This document shows, in pieces, positions 25,497-35,158 of a stretch of 64,000 bases of DNA. The DNA comes from Streptomyces sp. DH5 (GTDB taxonomy: Bacteria > Actinomycetota > Actinomycetes > Streptomycetales > Streptomycetaceae), in contig NZ_JAHWGP010000011.1 of NCBI RefSeq assembly GCF_020873915.1, forward strand, positions 122,597 through 186,596, in the 5' to 3' direction. The notes below the pieces were generated by a model, which saw only the letters and a list, made by a program, of their open reading frames with translations, was not told the DNA's origin and made no database searches. A program made the translations under genes and the position numbers. Every line of letters begins with the position of its first letter. The first letter of the stretch is position 1.

Positions 25497-26822
25497 GTGA
25501 TCTCACGAATCGATCTGCGCGGTGACGCCCTCCCCGAGGGTGCCGCCCTGCGCGACCTGCTGCCCCGAGCCGACTTCGACGTCGCGGCCGCCCTGGACAA
25601 GGTGCGGCCCATCTGCGAGGACGTGCATCATCGGGGCGACGCGGCGCTGATCGACTACGCCGAGCGCTTCGACGGCGTGAAGCTGGACCGGGTACGGGTC
25701 CCGGCCGAGGCGCTCACCCGCGCCCTGGAGGAGCTCGACCCGGCCGTGCGCGCGGCCCTGGAGGAGTCCATCCGGCGCGCCCGGCTCGTCCACCGCGCGC
25801 AGCGCCGCACCACGCACACCACCCAGGTCGTGCCCGGCGGCACGGTCACCGAGAAGTGGGTGCCGGTCGACCGCGTGGGGCTGTACGCGCCGGGCGGCCG
25901 GGCCGTCTACCCCTCCTCCGTGATCATGAACGTGGTGCCCGCCCAGGAGGCCGGCGTGCCGTCCCTCGCGCTCGCCTCCCCGGCCCAGGCCGACTTCGGC
26001 GGACTCCCGCACCCCACGATCCTCGCCGCCTGCGCCCTGCTCGGCGTCGACGAGGTCTACGCGGCGGGCGGCGCCACCGCCGTCGCCATGTTCGCCCACG
26101 GGACGGAGTCCTGCCCGCCCGCCAACCTGGTGACCGGCCCCGGCAACATCTGGGTCGCCGCCGCGAAGCGCTACTTCACCGGGAAGATCGGCATCGACGC
26201 CGAGGCCGGCCCCACCGAGATCGCGATCCTCGCGGACTCCACGGCCGACCCGGTGCACGTGGCCTCCGACCTGATCAGCCAGGCCGAGCACGACCCGCTG
26301 GCCGCCGCCGTCCTCGTCACCGACTCCGCGGAACTCGCGGACGCGGTGGAGAGGGAACTGAAGCCGCAGGTCGAGGCCAGCAAGCACACCGAGGAGCGGA
26401 TCGTCCCGGCCCTGTCCGGCCGCCAGTCCGCGATCGTCCTCGTCGACGGCGTCGAGGAGGGCCTGCGCGTCGTCGACGCCTACGGCGCCGAGCACCTGGA
26501 GATCCAGACCGCCGACGCCGCCGCGGTCGCCGACCGGGTGCGCAACGCGGGCGCGATCTTCGTCGGCCCCTGGGCCCCGGTCTCCCTCGGCGACTACGCC
26601 GCCGGCTCCAACCACGTGCTGCCCACCGGCGGGTGCGCCTGCCACTCCTCGGGCCTGTCCGTGCAGTCCTTCCTGCGCGGCATCCACGTCGTCGACTACA
26701 CCGAGGACGCGCTGGCCGAGGTCGCGCACCACGTGGTGACGCTGGCGGAGGCGGAGGACCTGCCCGCGCACGGCGCGGCGATCAAGGCGAGGTTCGGCTG
26801 GAAGGTGCCTGAGAACAAGTGA
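25497..26822 (+). CDS. hisD: Histidinol dehydrogenase
   Basis: 441 aa. It catalyses the last two steps of histidine synthesis, histidinol to histidine with 2 NAD+. Visible family motifs: [17 protein letters not shown], the zinc-site region ([10 protein letters not shown]) and the catalytic His in [33 protein letters not shown] closes the domain. GTG 25497 begins the recognised N-terminus. It is the first gene of an eight-gene cluster; its stop overlaps hisC by 4 bp. The open frame starting at 25428 includes the upstream leader region and is not preferred. Confidence 0.96.
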   Translation: MISRIDLRGDALPEGAALRDLLPRADFDVAAALDKVRPICEDVHHRGDAALIDYAERFDGVKLDRVRVPAEALTRALEELDPAVRAALEESIRRARLVHRAQRRTTHTTQVVPGGTVTEKWVPVDRVGLYAPGGRAVYPSSVIMNVVPAQEAGVPSLALASPAQADFGGLPHPTILAACALLGVDEVYAAGGATAVAMFAHGTESCPPANLVTGPGNIWVAAAKRYFTGKIGIDAEAGPTEIAILADSTADPVHVASDLISQAEHDPLAAAVLVTDSAELADAVERELKPQVEASKHTEERIVPALSGRQSAIVLVDGVEEGLRVVDAYGAEHLEIQTADAAAVADRVRNAGAIFVGPWAPVSLGDYAAGSNHVLPTGGCACHSSGLSVQSFLRGIHVVDYTEDALAEVAHHVVTLAEAEDLPAHGAAIKARFGWKVPENK

Positions 26823-27928
26823 GTCCCGGAATCGACGACCTCCCCGTACGGGACGAGCTGCGCGGCAAGTCCCCCTACGGCGCGCCCCAGCTGGACGTCC
26901 CCGTACGGCTGAACACCAACGAGAACCCCTACCCGCTGCCCGAGCCGCTGGTCGAGCGGATCACCGAGCGGGTCCGTGAGGCCGCCCGGCACCTCAACCG
27001 CTACCCGGACCGGGACGCGGTCGAACTGCGTACCGCGCTGGCCGCCTACCTGACGAGGACCGCCGGCTACCCGGTGGGCGCCGGGAACGTCTGGGCGGCC
27101 AACGGCTCCAACGAGGTCATCCAGCAGCTGCTGCAGACCTTCGGCGGGCCGGGCCGTACCGCGATCGGCTTCGAGCCGTCGTACTCGATGCACGGCCTCA
27201 TCTCGCGCGGCACCGGCACCGGCTGGATCTCCGGGCCCCGCAACGAGGACTTCACCATCGACCTCGCCGCCGCGGAGAAGGCGATCGCCGAGCACCGGCC
27301 CCACGTCGTCTTCGTCACCACCCCCAACAACCCCACCGGCAACGCGGTCCCCGCGTCCGCCGTCGTCGCGCTGTACGAGGCCGCCCAGGCGGCGGGGCCG
27401 TCGATGGTGGTCGTGGACGAGGCCTACGTCGAGTTCAGCCACGGCGGCTCGCTGCTCCCGCTGCTCGACTCACGCCCGAACCTGGTGATCTCCCGCACCA
27501 TGTCGAAGGCGTTCGGCGCGGCGGGCCTGCGCCTCGGCTACCTGGCCGCGCACCCGGCCGTCGTCGACGCCGTCCAGCTGGTGCGGCTGCCGTACCACCT
27601 GTCGGCGATCACCCAGGCGACCGCGCTGGCCGCCCTGGAACACACCGACACGCTGCTGGGTTACGTCGAGGAGCTGAAGGCCGAGCGCGACCGGCTGGTC
27701 GCCGGACTGCGCGCGACCGGCTACGACGTCACCGAGTCCGACGCGAACTTCGTCCAGTTCGGCAGGTTCGAGGACTCCCACGCCGCGTGGCGCGAGATCC
27801 TCGACCGGGGCGTCCTGGTCCGGGACAACGGCGTACCGGGATGGCTGCGGGTCACCGCGGGCACCCCGGCCGAGAACGACGCGTTCCTCGACGCGGTACG
27901 TGAAATCAAGAAGGAGCAGAGCGCATGA
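26819..27928 (+). CDS. hisC: Histidinol-phosphate aminotransferase
   Basis: 369 aa. A PLP enzyme of fold type I, converting imidazole-acetol phosphate and glutamate to histidinol phosphate. [12 protein letters not shown] opens the HisC signature. [23 protein letters not shown], and [17 protein letters not shown] with the PLP-binding Lys are all present. GTG 26819 overlaps the hisD stop, and the stop overlaps the hisB ATG, so translation is coupled through the operon. Confidence 0.95.
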   Translation: MSPGIDDLPVRDELRGKSPYGAPQLDVPVRLNTNENPYPLPEPLVERITERVREAARHLNRYPDRDAVELRTALAAYLTRTAGYPVGAGNVWAANGSNEVIQQLLQTFGGPGRTAIGFEPSYSMHGLISRGTGTGWISGPRNEDFTIDLAAAEKAIAEHRPHVVFVTTPNNPTGNAVPASAVVALYEAAQAAGPSMVVVDEAYVEFSHGGSLLPLLDSRPNLVISRTMSKAFGAAGLRLGYLAAHPAVVDAVQLVRLPYHLSAITQATALAALEHTDTLLGYVEELKAERDRLVAGLRATGYDVTESDANFVQFGRFEDSHAAWREILDRGVLVRDNGVPGWLRVTAGTPAENDAFLDAVREIKKEQSA

Positions 27929-28518
27929 GCCGCGTTGGACGCGTGGAACGCACCACCAAGGAAACGTCCGTCCTCGTCGAGATCGACCTCGACGGCACCG
28001 GGAAGACCGAGATCTCCACCGGGGTCGGCTTCTACGACCACATGCTCGACCAGATCGGCCGGCACGGTCTGTTCGACCTGACCGTGAAGACCGAGGGCGA
28101 CCTGCACATCGACTCCCACCACACCATCGAGGACACCGCCCTCGCCCTCGGCGCCGCCTTCAAGCAGGCGCTCGGCGACAAGGTGGGCATCTACCGGTTC
28201 GGCAACTGCACGGTCCCGCTGGACGAGTCCCTCGCCCAGGTCACCGTCGACCTGTCCGGCCGCCCCTACCTCGTGCACACCGAGCCCGAGAAGATGGCGC
28301 CGATGATCGGCGAGTACGACACCACGATGACCCGGCACATCCTGGAGTCCTTCGTCGCCCAGGCCCAGGTCGCCCTGCACGTGCACGTGCCCTACGGCCG
28401 CAACGCGCACCACATCGTGGAGTGCCAGTTCAAGGCCCTCGCCCGCGCCCTGCGCTACGCCTCCGAGCGCGACCCGCGCGCGGCCGGCATCCTGCCCTCC
28501 ACGAAGGGCGCCCTGTAG
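27925..28518 (+). CDS. hisB: Imidazoleglycerol-phosphate dehydratase
   Basis: 197 aa. This is the dehydratase only; there is no N-terminal histidinol-phosphate phosphatase domain, as usual in actinobacteria, so the phosphatase must be encoded elsewhere. Metal-binding motifs [11 protein letters not shown] (about 64-74) and GRNAHHIVE in the second half give the two His clusters of the di-manganese site. [17 protein letters not shown] is also diagnostic. AAGGAG precedes the ATG, which overlaps the hisC stop. Confidence 0.95.
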   Translation: MSRVGRVERTTKETSVLVEIDLDGTGKTEISTGVGFYDHMLDQIGRHGLFDLTVKTEGDLHIDSHHTIEDTALALGAAFKQALGDKVGIYRFGNCTVPLDESLAQVTVDLSGRPYLVHTEPEKMAPMIGEYDTTMTRHILESFVAQAQVALHVHVPYGRNAHHIVECQFKALARALRYASERDPRAAGILPSTKGAL

Positions 28519-28521
28519 AGC

Positions 28522-28680
28522 ATGAACGGCCTGTCCACCGTCCTGATCGTCGTCGGCCTGTTCTTCGTCGGCGGGATCATCTCCTTCGTCAAGCAGAAGA
28601 TGCCCACGAGCCTCGTCGTGCTGCTCTCGATCGGCGCCGCGCTGTGCATCGGCACGGGCCTTCTGTACCTGGAGGTGTGA
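28522..28680 (+). CDS. Small two-helix membrane protein in the his operon
   Basis: 52 aa, ATG 28522 to TGA 28680. It sits 3 nt after the hisB stop and 4 nt before hisH, with no room for other signals. Two hydrophobic helices (about 5-20 and 28-46) flank a short basic hinge FVKQKMPTS, which suggests a hairpin with the loop on the cytosolic side. The codon third positions are G/C as in its neighbours, supporting expression. I recall similar small ORFs at this place in other Streptomyces his operons but know no function. It might be overlooked by length cut-offs. Confidence 0.75.
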   Translation: MNGLSTVLIVVGLFFVGGIISFVKQKMPTSLVVLLSIGAALCIGTGLLYLEV

Positions 28681-28684
28681 GCCC

Positions 28685-29326
28685 TTGAGCACCACCAAGA
28701 AGGTCGTGGTCTTCGACTACGGCTTCGGCAACATCCGTTCCGCCGAGCGGGCACTCGCCCGCGCGGGAGCCGACGTCGAGATCACCCGTGACTTCGACAC
28801 GGCCATGAACGCCGACGGGCTGCTGGTGCCCGGCGTCGGTGCCTTCGCCGCCTGCATGAAGGGCCTCAAGGAGGCCCGCGGCGACTGGATCGTCGACCGC
28901 CGGCTCTCCGGCGGCCGCCCGGTCATGGGCATCTGCGTCGGCATGCAGATCCTCTTCGCCCGCGGCATCGAGCACGGCGTGGAGAGCGAGGGCCTCGACG
29001 AGTGGCCCGGTTCCGTCGAACCGCTCCAGGCCGAGGTAGTGCCCCACATGGGCTGGAACACCGTGGAGGCCCCGGCCGGCTCCGAGCTGTTCGCCGGCCT
29101 CGACGCGGACGCCCGCTTCTACTTCGTGCACTCCTACGCGGTCCACGACTGGACCCTGGAGACGACGAACCCGGCGATGCGCGCCCCGCTGGTCACCTGG
29201 TCCACCCACGGAAAGCCCTTCGTGGCCGCGGTCGAGAACGACGCCCTGTGGGCGACGCAGTTCCACCCCGAGAAGTCCGGCGACGCCGGTGCCCAGCTCC
29301 TCACCAACTGGATCGGAACCCTGTAG
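28685..29326 (+). CDS. hisH: Imidazole glycerol phosphate synthase glutaminase subunit
   Basis: 213 aa. A class I glutamine amidotransferase that supplies ammonia to HisF. The start appears to be TTG 28685, with GGAGG 9 nt upstream overlapping the end of the small membrane [16 protein letters not shown] opens the domain. The nucleophile is the Cys in [10 protein letters not shown], and the His-Glu dyad is in [20 protein letters not shown] is typical. It is separated from hisF by priA and a RidA gene, which is the usual actinobacterial order. Confidence 0.94.
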   Translation: MSTTKKVVVFDYGFGNIRSAERALARAGADVEITRDFDTAMNADGLLVPGVGAFAACMKGLKEARGDWIVDRRLSGGRPVMGICVGMQILFARGIEHGVESEGLDEWPGSVEPLQAEVVPHMGWNTVEAPAGSELFAGLDADARFYFVHSYAVHDWTLETTNPAMRAPLVTWSTHGKPFVAAVENDALWATQFHPEKSGDAGAQLLTNWIGTL

Positions 29327-29330
29327 AGAC

Positions 29331-30053
29331 ATGGCCAAGCTCGAACTCCTCCCCGCCGTCGACGTCCGCGACGGCCAGGCCGTCCGCCTCGTGCACGGCG
29401 AGTCCGGGACGGAAACGTCCTACGGCTCCCCCCTGGAGGCCGCGCTCGCCTGGCAGCGCTCCGGCGCCGAGTGGCTGCACCTGGTCGACCTCGACGCCGC
29501 GTTCGGCACCGGCGACAACCGCGCGCTGATCGCCGAGGTGACCGCGGCGATGGACATCAAGGTGGAGCTGTCCGGCGGCATCCGCGACGACGACACCCTC
29601 GCCGCCGCCCTCGCCACCGGCTGCACCCGGGTCAACCTCGGCACGGCCGCCCTGGAGACCCCCGAGTGGGTCGCCAAGGTCATCGCCGAGCACGGCGACA
29701 AGATCGCCGTCGGTCTCGACGTGCGCGGCACCACCCTGCGCGGCCGCGGCTGGACCCGCGACGGCGGCGACCTCTACGAGACGCTGGACCGCCTCAACAA
29801 GGAGGGCTGCTCCCGCTACGTCGTCACCGACATCGCCAAGGACGGCACCCTCCAGGGCCCCAACCTGGAGCTGCTGAGGAACGTCTGCGCCGCAACCGAC
29901 CGCCCGGTCGTCGCCTCCGGCGGCGTCTCCTCGCTGGACGACCTGCGGGCCATCGCCGAGCTCGTCCCGCTGGGCGTCGAGGGTTCCATCGTCGGCAAGG
30001 CCCTGTACGCCAAGGCGTTCACCCTGGAAGAGGCCCTGGAGGCTACGTCTTGA
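29331..30053 (+). CDS. priA: Bifunctional phosphoribosyl isomerase A (HisA/TrpF)
   Basis: 240 aa (beta/alpha)8 barrel. The N-terminal catalytic Asp is in [15 protein letters not shown], and the second acidic residue is in [21 protein letters not shown]. The phosphate-binding loops [10 protein letters not shown] and [11 protein letters not shown] are clear. In Streptomyces and Mycobacterium, PriA isomerises both ProFAR (histidine) and PRA (tryptophan), replacing TrpF (established). No trpF is found beside the trp genes here, consistent with that. ATG 29331 lies 4 nt after the hisH stop. Confidence 0.92.
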   Translation: MAKLELLPAVDVRDGQAVRLVHGESGTETSYGSPLEAALAWQRSGAEWLHLVDLDAAFGTGDNRALIAEVTAAMDIKVELSGGIRDDDTLAAALATGCTRVNLGTAALETPEWVAKVIAEHGDKIAVGLDVRGTTLRGRGWTRDGGDLYETLDRLNKEGCSRYVVTDIAKDGTLQGPNLELLRNVCAATDRPVVASGGVSSLDDLRAIAELVPLGVEGSIVGKALYAKAFTLEEALEATS

Positions 30054-30069
30054 CGAAGGACACGGCCCG

Positions 30070-30474
30070 ATGACGGACGACGCCGTACGGCGTGTGCGGG
30101 GCGGCAACCCCTGGGAGGAGACCCTCGGCTCCGCACGCGCCGTGGCGGCGGGCGACCGCGTCCTGGTGGGCGGCACGACCGCGTTCCACGGCGAGGTGCT
30201 GTACGGGGAGGGCGACCCGTACGAGCAGGCCAAAGCGGCCTTCACCAACGCGCTGGAGGCGATCGGCGAGTTCGGCCTCGGCACCGGGTCCGTGATCCGC
30301 ACCCGCATACACCTCGCCCACGCGCGGGACGTCGACGCGGCCGGGCGCGCGCACAAGGAACTGTTCGACGCGGTGCGCCCGGTCACCACCCTGCTGGTGG
30401 TCGAGGGCTTCGTCGACTCGCGCGTACTGGTCTCAGTGGAACTCGAAGCATTCAGAGGAGCCGTGGATTCATGA
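30070..30474 (+). CDS. RidA/YjgF-family protein
   Basis: 134 aa. RidA-family fold with the conserved Arg in [13 protein letters not shown] that binds imine or keto-acid carboxylate in hydrolytic members. GAAGGAC precedes ATG 30070. It lies between priA and hisF and its stop overlaps the hisF ATG, so it is part of the his transcript. Canonical RidA proteins hydrolyse reactive enamine/imine products of PLP enzymes; a protective role for HisC or another PLP enzyme is possible but not shown by sequence. Confidence 0.82.
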   Translation: MTDDAVRRVRGGNPWEETLGSARAVAAGDRVLVGGTTAFHGEVLYGEGDPYEQAKAAFTNALEAIGEFGLGTGSVIRTRIHLAHARDVDAAGRAHKELFDAVRPVTTLLVVEGFVDSRVLVSVELEAFRGAVDS

Positions 30475-31226
30475 CCCTGGCGGTCCGAGTCATCCCCTGC
30501 CTGGACGTGGACAACGGCCGGGTCGTCAAGGGTGTCAACTTCCAGAACCTGCGCGACGCGGGCGACCCCGTCGAGATGGCCAAGGTGTACGACGCCGAGG
30601 GCGCCGACGAGCTGACGTTCCTCGACATCACCGCATCGTCCGGCAACCGCGAGACGACCTACGACGTGGTGCGCCGCACCGCCGAGCAGGTGTTCATCCC
30701 GCTGACGGTGGGCGGCGGTGTCCGCACCACCGAGGACGTGGACAGGCTGCTGCGCGCGGGCGCCGACAAGGTCGGCGTCAACACCGCGGCCATCGCCCGG
30801 CCCGACCTCATCCGTGAGATCGCCGAGCGCTTCGGCCGGCAGGTCCTGGTGCTGTCCGTGGATGCCCGGCGCACGGAGTCCGGGACCTTCGAGGTCACCA
30901 CGCACGGCGGCCGCCGGGGCACCGGCATCGACGCCGTGGAGTGGGCGCACCGCGCCGCCGAACTCGGCGCCGGCGAGATCCTGCTGAACTCCATGGACGC
31001 CGACGGCACCAAGGACGGCTACGACCTGGAGATGATCGCCGCCGTCCGGGGGCACGTCACCGTGCCGGTGATCGCCTCCGGCGGCGCCGGGAAGCTCGGC
31101 GACTTCCCGCCCGCCGTCGAGGCGGGCGCCGACGCCGTCCTGGCCGCCTCCGTCTTCCACTTCGGCGACCTGCGCATCGGCCAGGTCAAGGACACGCTGC
31201 GGGACGCCGGCCACCCGGTGCGCTGA
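30471..31226 (+). CDS. hisF: Imidazole glycerol phosphate synthase cyclase subunit
   Basis: 251 aa (beta/alpha)8 barrel forming IGP and AICAR with HisH. Catalytic Asp residues are in [16 protein letters not shown] (about 5-20) and [12 protein letters not shown] (about 128-139). Phosphate-binding loops are [11 protein letters not shown] and [14 protein letters not shown] 30471 overlaps the RidA stop. The last gene of the cluster; its stop is part of a tiny palindrome shared with the convergent VOC gene. Confidence 0.95.
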   Translation: MTLAVRVIPCLDVDNGRVVKGVNFQNLRDAGDPVEMAKVYDAEGADELTFLDITASSGNRETTYDVVRRTAEQVFIPLTVGGGVRTTEDVDRLLRAGADKVGVNTAAIARPDLIREIAERFGRQVLVLSVDARRTESGTFEVTTHGGRRGTGIDAVEWAHRAAELGAGEILLNSMDADGTKDGYDLEMIAAVRGHVTVPVIASGGAGKLGDFPPAVEAGADAVLAASVFHFGDLRIGQVKDTLRDAGHPVR

Positions 31227-31234
31227 GGCTCAGC
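31222..31234. terminator. Tiny convergent palindrome with both stop codons
   Basis: GCTGA (31222-31226) and TCAGC (31230-31234) around GGC. The hisF TGA and the minus-strand VOC stop are the mirror halves. A 5-bp stem alone is weak as a terminator. Confidence 0.3.
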
Positions 31235-31628
31235 CCGTCGGCTGGGCCAGCTGGATCAGGTTGCCGACGGTGTCGTCCAGCACCGCCGCGATCACCGGGC
31301 CCTGCTCCTGCGGGTCCTGGACGAAGTGGACGCCCTCCCCGCGGAGCCGCTCGTACTCCGCGCGGAGGTCGTCCACCGAGAACACGATCGCCGGCAGCCC
31401 CGCTTCCCGCACGGCCCGCCGGTACGGATCGGCGATGGGACCCCGGCCCGGCTCCAGCAGGAGCTCCAGGTCCCGCTGGGCGCCCTCGCGGGCGCCCACG
31501 GTGACGAACGGCGACCCGTCGCCGAGGTCCATGCGGGTACGGGTCTCGAAGCCGAGGACATCGGTGTAGAAGGCGTGCGCCTTCGCCACGTCGTCGACGT
31601 ACACACTGGTCATGGCCACTTTGATCAC
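31230..31628 (-). CDS. VOC superfamily protein
   Basis: 132 aa from GTG 31628, with AAGGGG about 6-8 nt upstream; ATG 31613 is possible. The segment VYVDDVAKAHAFYTDVLGFETRTRMDLG is a classic first VOC module, and VFSVDDLRAEYERLRGEGVHFVQDPQEQG starts the second. It is probably a small-molecule binding or lyase/dioxygenase-type fold; substrate unknown. It lies 23 bp downstream of a mycothiol-dependent-isomerase-like gene on the same strand, which may give a thiol-related context. Confidence 0.8.
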   Translation of the reverse strand: MIKVAMTSVYVDDVAKAHAFYTDVLGFETRTRMDLGDGSPFVTVGAREGAQRDLELLLEPGRGPIADPYRRAVREAGLPAIVFSVDDLRAEYERLRGEGVHFVQDPQEQGPVIAAVLDDTVGNLIQLAQPTG

Positions 31629-31651
31629 GAGCTGCCCCTTTCGGGTCCGGG

Positions 31652-32287
31652 TCAGATGCCGAGCTGTCTGGTCTCCCGCACCTTCGCGATCGCGTTCTCG
31701 TCGCCGTCCAGTTCGACCTTGGCCGCGCTCTGCCGCCCATAGGCGAACAGCACCAGCTCGGACGGCTCCCCGGTCACCGTGACCACGGGCGCGCCGCGCC
31801 GCGCCACCGCCGTCTGGCCGTCCGGACGGCGCAGCACCAGACCCGTCGGAACCCCGCGCCCCATCAGCCGCGCGGAGCGTTCGAGCCGCGACCACAGGGC
31901 GTCCTGGAACACGGGATCCAGTTCGCGCGGCGTCCACTCGGGCTGGGCCCGGCGGACGTCCTCGGTGTGGACGTAGAACTCGACGATGTTCGACAGCTCG
32001 TCGACCTGCTTGAGCGAGAAGGGCGAGAAACGCGGGGGACCGGTCCGGATGAGCTGGATCAGCTCCTCGTAGGGCTTGGCGGTGAACTCCGCCATCACCC
32101 GTTCCAGACGCGAGGCGAGCTGCTTGACCAGCATGCCGCCGGCCGCGTCGGGGCGGCGCTCGCGGACCACCACATGGGCGGCGAGGTCCCGGGTCCTCCA
32201 GCCCTCGCACAGGGTGGGGGCCTCGGGCCCCGTGGTCTCCAGCAGATCGGCCAGCAGGAGTCGTTCACGCTTCGCATGGGTCGACAT
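31652..32287 (-). CDS. DinB-fold, mycothiol-dependent maleylpyruvate isomerase-like protein
   Basis: 211 aa from ATG 32287. [42 protein letters not shown] is the typical start of the actinobacterial TIGR03085-like/DinB family, with potential metal ligands His34-region and [18 protein letters not shown]-terminal small domain ([21 protein letters not shown]) resembles the sterol-carrier-like module of mycothiol-dependent isomerases. The function is unknown. TAGGCT 7 nt upstream of the ATG supports this start over the longer frame. Confidence 0.78.
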   Translation of the reverse strand: MSTHAKRERLLLADLLETTGPEAPTLCEGWRTRDLAAHVVVRERRPDAAGGMLVKQLASRLERVMAEFTAKPYEELIQLIRTGPPRFSPFSLKQVDELSNIVEFYVHTEDVRRAQPEWTPRELDPVFQDALWSRLERSARLMGRGVPTGLVLRRPDGQTAVARRGAPVVTVTGEPSELVLFAYGRQSAAKVELDGDENAIAKVRETRQLGI

Positions 32288-32294
32288 GCAAGCC

Positions 32295-32300
32295 AGCCTA
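32295..32300 (-). promoter_or_regulatory. Possible -10 box for the DinB-fold gene
   Basis: TAGGCT on the minus strand lies 7 nt before ATG 32287, with no Shine-Dalgarno sequence between. The divergent hisI promoter is about 90 bp away. Confidence 0.5.
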
Positions 32301-32390
32301 CGACCGCCCGCGAAGTCCGCCCACCCGTCACCCGGCCACCTCCGGTGCCCGATCGGTGGACGAGCGCACGGGCGCACCCGGCCGGCGCGG

Positions 32391-32396
32391 CACAAT
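32391..32396 (+). promoter_or_regulatory. Possible -10 box for hisI
   Basis: CACAAT lies 7 nt before ATG 32404; no Shine-Dalgarno sequence is visible between them. Confidence 0.45.
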
Positions 32397-32403
32397 GGTC
32401 CGC

Positions 32404-32835
32404 ATGACCAGCACGCCCGCCCGTCGCCCGGCCACCACCCCTCACGGAGGCGCTGCGCGCCACGGTGCTCCGTCCAGCCGCCTCGACCCGGAGATCGCCG
32501 CGCGGCTCAAGCGCAGCCCCGACGGCCTCCTGCCCGCCATCGCCCAGCAGTACGACACCGGGGAGGTGCTGATGCTGGGCTGGATGGACGACGAGGCGCT
32601 GCACCGCACGCTCACCACCGGCCGCTGCACCTACTGGTCGCGCAGCCGCCGGGAGTACTGGGTCAAGGGCGACACCTCCGGCCACTTCCAGTGGGTGAAA
32701 ACGGTCGCCCTGGACTGCGACGCCGACACCGTGCTGGTCAAGGTCGACCAGGTCGGCGCCGCCTGCCACACCGGGGCGCGCACCTGCTTCGACGCCGACG
32801 TGCTGGTGGCGGACGCCCCCGCCGCCGGTCAGTAG
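32404..32835 (+). CDS. hisI: Phosphoribosyl-AMP cyclohydrolase
   Basis: 143 aa. Monofunctional; there is no fused HisE pyrophosphohydrolase. [18 protein letters not shown] and [26 protein letters not shown] are signature segments. Zinc/Mg ligands lie in [13 protein letters not shown] and [10 protein letters not shown]. The first 30 residues are a Pro/Ala/Arg-rich extension. It is separate from the main his cluster and sits immediately before trpE, coupling a histidine gene with a tryptophan gene. Start at ATG 32404 is supported by the leaderless-type -10. Confidence 0.94.
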   Translation: MTSTPARRPATTPHGGAARHGAPSSRLDPEIAARLKRSPDGLLPAIAQQYDTGEVLMLGWMDDEALHRTLTTGRCTYWSRSRREYWVKGDTSGHFQWVKTVALDCDADTVLVKVDQVGAACHTGARTCFDADVLVADAPAAGQ

Positions 32836-32838
32836 GGT
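32833..32838 (+). promoter_or_regulatory. Possible -10 box for trpE, overlapping the hisI stop
   Basis: TAGGGT begins with the hisI stop codon TAG (32833-32835) and lies 8 nt before ATG 32847. It would give a separate leaderless trpE transcript. Confidence 0.45.
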
Positions 32839-32846
32839 CGGCCGGC

Positions 32847-34391
32847 ATGGACCTCGAGACGTTCCGCAAGCTCGCCACCGACCGCCGGGTCGTCCCGGTC
32901 ACCCGCAAGCTCCTCGCCGACGGCGACACCCCGGTCGCGCTCTACCGCAAGCTCGCCGGTGAACGCCCCGGCACCTTCCTGCTGGAGTCCGCGGAGAACG
33001 GCAGGTCCTGGTCCCGCTACTCCTTCGTCGGCGTCCGCAGCGCCGCCACCCTCACCGAACGCGACGGACAGGCCCGCTGGGAGGGCACCCCGCCCGTCGG
33101 CGTCCCCGTCGACGGCGACCCGCTCGGCGCCCTGCGCGCCACCCTCCAGGCCCTGCACACCCCGCGCGACCTCACCCACGACCTCGGCCTGCCTCCCTTC
33201 ACCGGCGGCATGGTCGGCTACCTGGGCTACGACATCGTGCGCCGCCTGGAGAAGATCGGCCCCGGCGAACGGGACGACCTCGAACTCCCCGAGCTGACCA
33301 TGCTGCTCACCAGCGACCTCGCCGTCATGGACCACTGGGAGGGCTCCGTCTGGCTGATCGCCAACGCGATCAACCACAACGACCTGGAGACCGGCGTCGA
33401 CGAGGCGTACGCCGACGCCGTGGCCCGCCTCGACGCCATGGAGGCCGACCTCACCCGCCCGGTGGCGCAGCCCCCGGCCGTCCTGCCCCCGTCCGAACTG
33501 CCCGAGTACACCGCGCGGTGGGGCGGACCCGACTTCCGGGCGGCCGTGGAGGACGTCAAGGAACGCATCCGCGCCGGGGAGGCCTTCCAGGTCGTCCCCT
33601 CCCAGCGGTTCGAGACGCCGTGCACGGCGAGCGCCCTCGACGTCTACCGGGTACTGCGCGCCACCAACCCGTCCCCGTACATGTACCTGTTCCGCTTCGA
33701 CGGCTTCGACGTCGCCGGCTCGTCCCCCGAGGCGCTGGTGAAGGTCGAGGACGGCCAGGCCATGCTCCACCCCATCGCCGGCACCCGGCACCGCGGCGCC
33801 ACCCCGCAGGAGGACCAGGCGCTCGCCGACGAACTCCTCGCCGACCCCAAGGAGCGCGCCGAGCACCTCATGCTCGTCGACCTGGGCCGCAACGACCTCG
33901 GACGGGTCTGCGAGCCGGGCTCCGTCGAGGTCGTCGACTTCATGTCCATCGAGCGCTACTCGCACGTCATGCACATCGTCTCCACGGTCACCGGCCGGGT
34001 CACCGGCGACCGCACCGCCTTCGACGTGCTCACCGCCTGCTTCCCGGCCGGCACGCTCTCCGGCGCGCCCAAGCCCCGCGCGATGCGGATCATCGACGAG
34101 CTCGAACCGTCCCGGCGCGGACTGTACGGCGGCTGCGTCGGCTACCTCGACTTCGCCGGGGACTCCGACACGGCCATCGCCATCCGCACCGCCCTGCTGC
34201 GGGACGGCACCGCCTACGTCCAGGCCGGGGCCGGAATCGTCGCCGACTCCGATCCGGTCGCCGAGGACACCGAGTGCCGCAACAAGGCGGCGGCGGTGCT
34301 GCGCGCGGTGCACACGGCGAACCGGCTGGGGCGGGCCCGAGACGTGCGGGACGAACCCCGGCTGTCCGTCCGCCCGGGGTTCGGGCGATAG
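32847..34391 (+). CDS. trpE: Anthranilate synthase component I
   Basis: 514 aa. It converts chorismate to anthranilate with a glutaminase partner (TrpG) not found in this window. The N-terminal feedback motif LLES with downstream RYS (about 38-55) is the tryptophan-binding element. The catalytic domain shows the chorismate-binding segments [54 protein letters not shown] and [16 protein letters not shown] 32847 is 11 nt after hisI. No tryptophan-rich leader peptide fits in that gap, so classical attenuation right before trpE is unlikely. Confidence 0.96.
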   Translation: MDLETFRKLATDRRVVPVTRKLLADGDTPVALYRKLAGERPGTFLLESAENGRSWSRYSFVGVRSAATLTERDGQARWEGTPPVGVPVDGDPLGALRATLQALHTPRDLTHDLGLPPFTGGMVGYLGYDIVRRLEKIGPGERDDLELPELTMLLTSDLAVMDHWEGSVWLIANAINHNDLETGVDEAYADAVARLDAMEADLTRPVAQPPAVLPPSELPEYTARWGGPDFRAAVEDVKERIRAGEAFQVVPSQRFETPCTASALDVYRVLRATNPSPYMYLFRFDGFDVAGSSPEALVKVEDGQAMLHPIAGTRHRGATPQEDQALADELLADPKERAEHLMLVDLGRNDLGRVCEPGSVEVVDFMSIERYSHVMHIVSTVTGRVTGDRTAFDVLTACFPAGTLSGAPKPRAMRIIDELEPSRRGLYGGCVGYLDFAGDSDTAIAIRTALLRDGTAYVQAGAGIVADSDPVAEDTECRNKAAAVLRAVHTANRLGRARDVRDEPRLSVRPGFGR

Positions 34392-34399
34392 TGGAGGGC

Positions 34400-35038
34400 G
34401 TGACTGCCGTACCCACCCCACGTTCCGAGGCCGCCGGCTCCGCCAGGACCGGCCGCCTCACCCTCGCCGTCGCCCTGCTGTCCGGCGCCCTGGGCGCGGC
34501 CGTGGCCCTGCTGGCCTCCCGGCAGCAGTGGTCGGAGGGCACCGTCGCCGTGGCCGGCGGCCCCTTTCCCCTGACCGCCCGGGGCAGTGACGTCACCGGC
34601 GTCCCGGCCGCCCTGGCCGTCGTGGGACTGGCCGCGCTCGTCGCCGTGTTCGCCGTCCGCCGGGCCGGCCGCCTCGCGGTCGCCGCGCTGCTCGCCCTCT
34701 CCGGTGCGGGCACGATCGCGGCGGCGCTGCTCGGGGCGTCCGACCGGGCGGCGCTGGACGAGCAGGCGGCCAAGGCGTCCGGGGACACGTCGGCGACGGT
34801 TCAGGCCCTCAGCCACACGGCGTGGCCGTACGCCGCCGCGGTGGGCGGCGCGCTGCTGCTGGTGGCGGGACTGCTGGCGCTGCGGTACGGACGGCTGTGG
34901 CCGGCGATGTCCGGGCGCCACGAGCGGGACGGGGCGGCGGCGCGACCGCGCCGGAAGCAGGCGGCGCGGGTCGACCCGGACCGTCCGGAGGACCTCTGGA
35001 AGGCGCTCGACCGCGGTGAGGACCCGACGGGGGCCTGA
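34400..35038 (+). CDS. Trp-operon-associated membrane protein (TIGR02234-like)
   Basis: 212 aa from GTG 34400; GTG 34391, overlapping the trpE stop, is an alternative. Four hydrophobic segments (about 20-42, 65-84, 90-110 and 138-158) and a charged C-terminal tail. SRQQWSEGTVAVAGGPFPLTARGSDVTGVPAALAVVGLAALVA is like the actinobacterial family found next to trp genes. It lies directly behind trpE. A role in tryptophan or precursor handling at the membrane is inferred only from conserved neighbourhood. Confidence 0.8.
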   Translation: MTAVPTPRSEAAGSARTGRLTLAVALLSGALGAAVALLASRQQWSEGTVAVAGGPFPLTARGSDVTGVPAALAVVGLAALVAVFAVRRAGRLAVAALLALSGAGTIAAALLGASDRAALDEQAAKASGDTSATVQALSHTAWPYAAAVGGALLLVAGLLALRYGRLWPAMSGRHERDGAAARPRRKQAARVDPDRPEDLWKALDRGEDPTGA

Positions 35039-35158
35039 CGCGTCCCCGCAGACGGTCCCTCACCCGTCCGGCACCCCCGGTCACCGGGGGCGGCCGGGTG
35101 CGGGACAATGATGCCGAGCACCCTGCTCAGACACGTACACAGCAACGAGGAGCATGCA

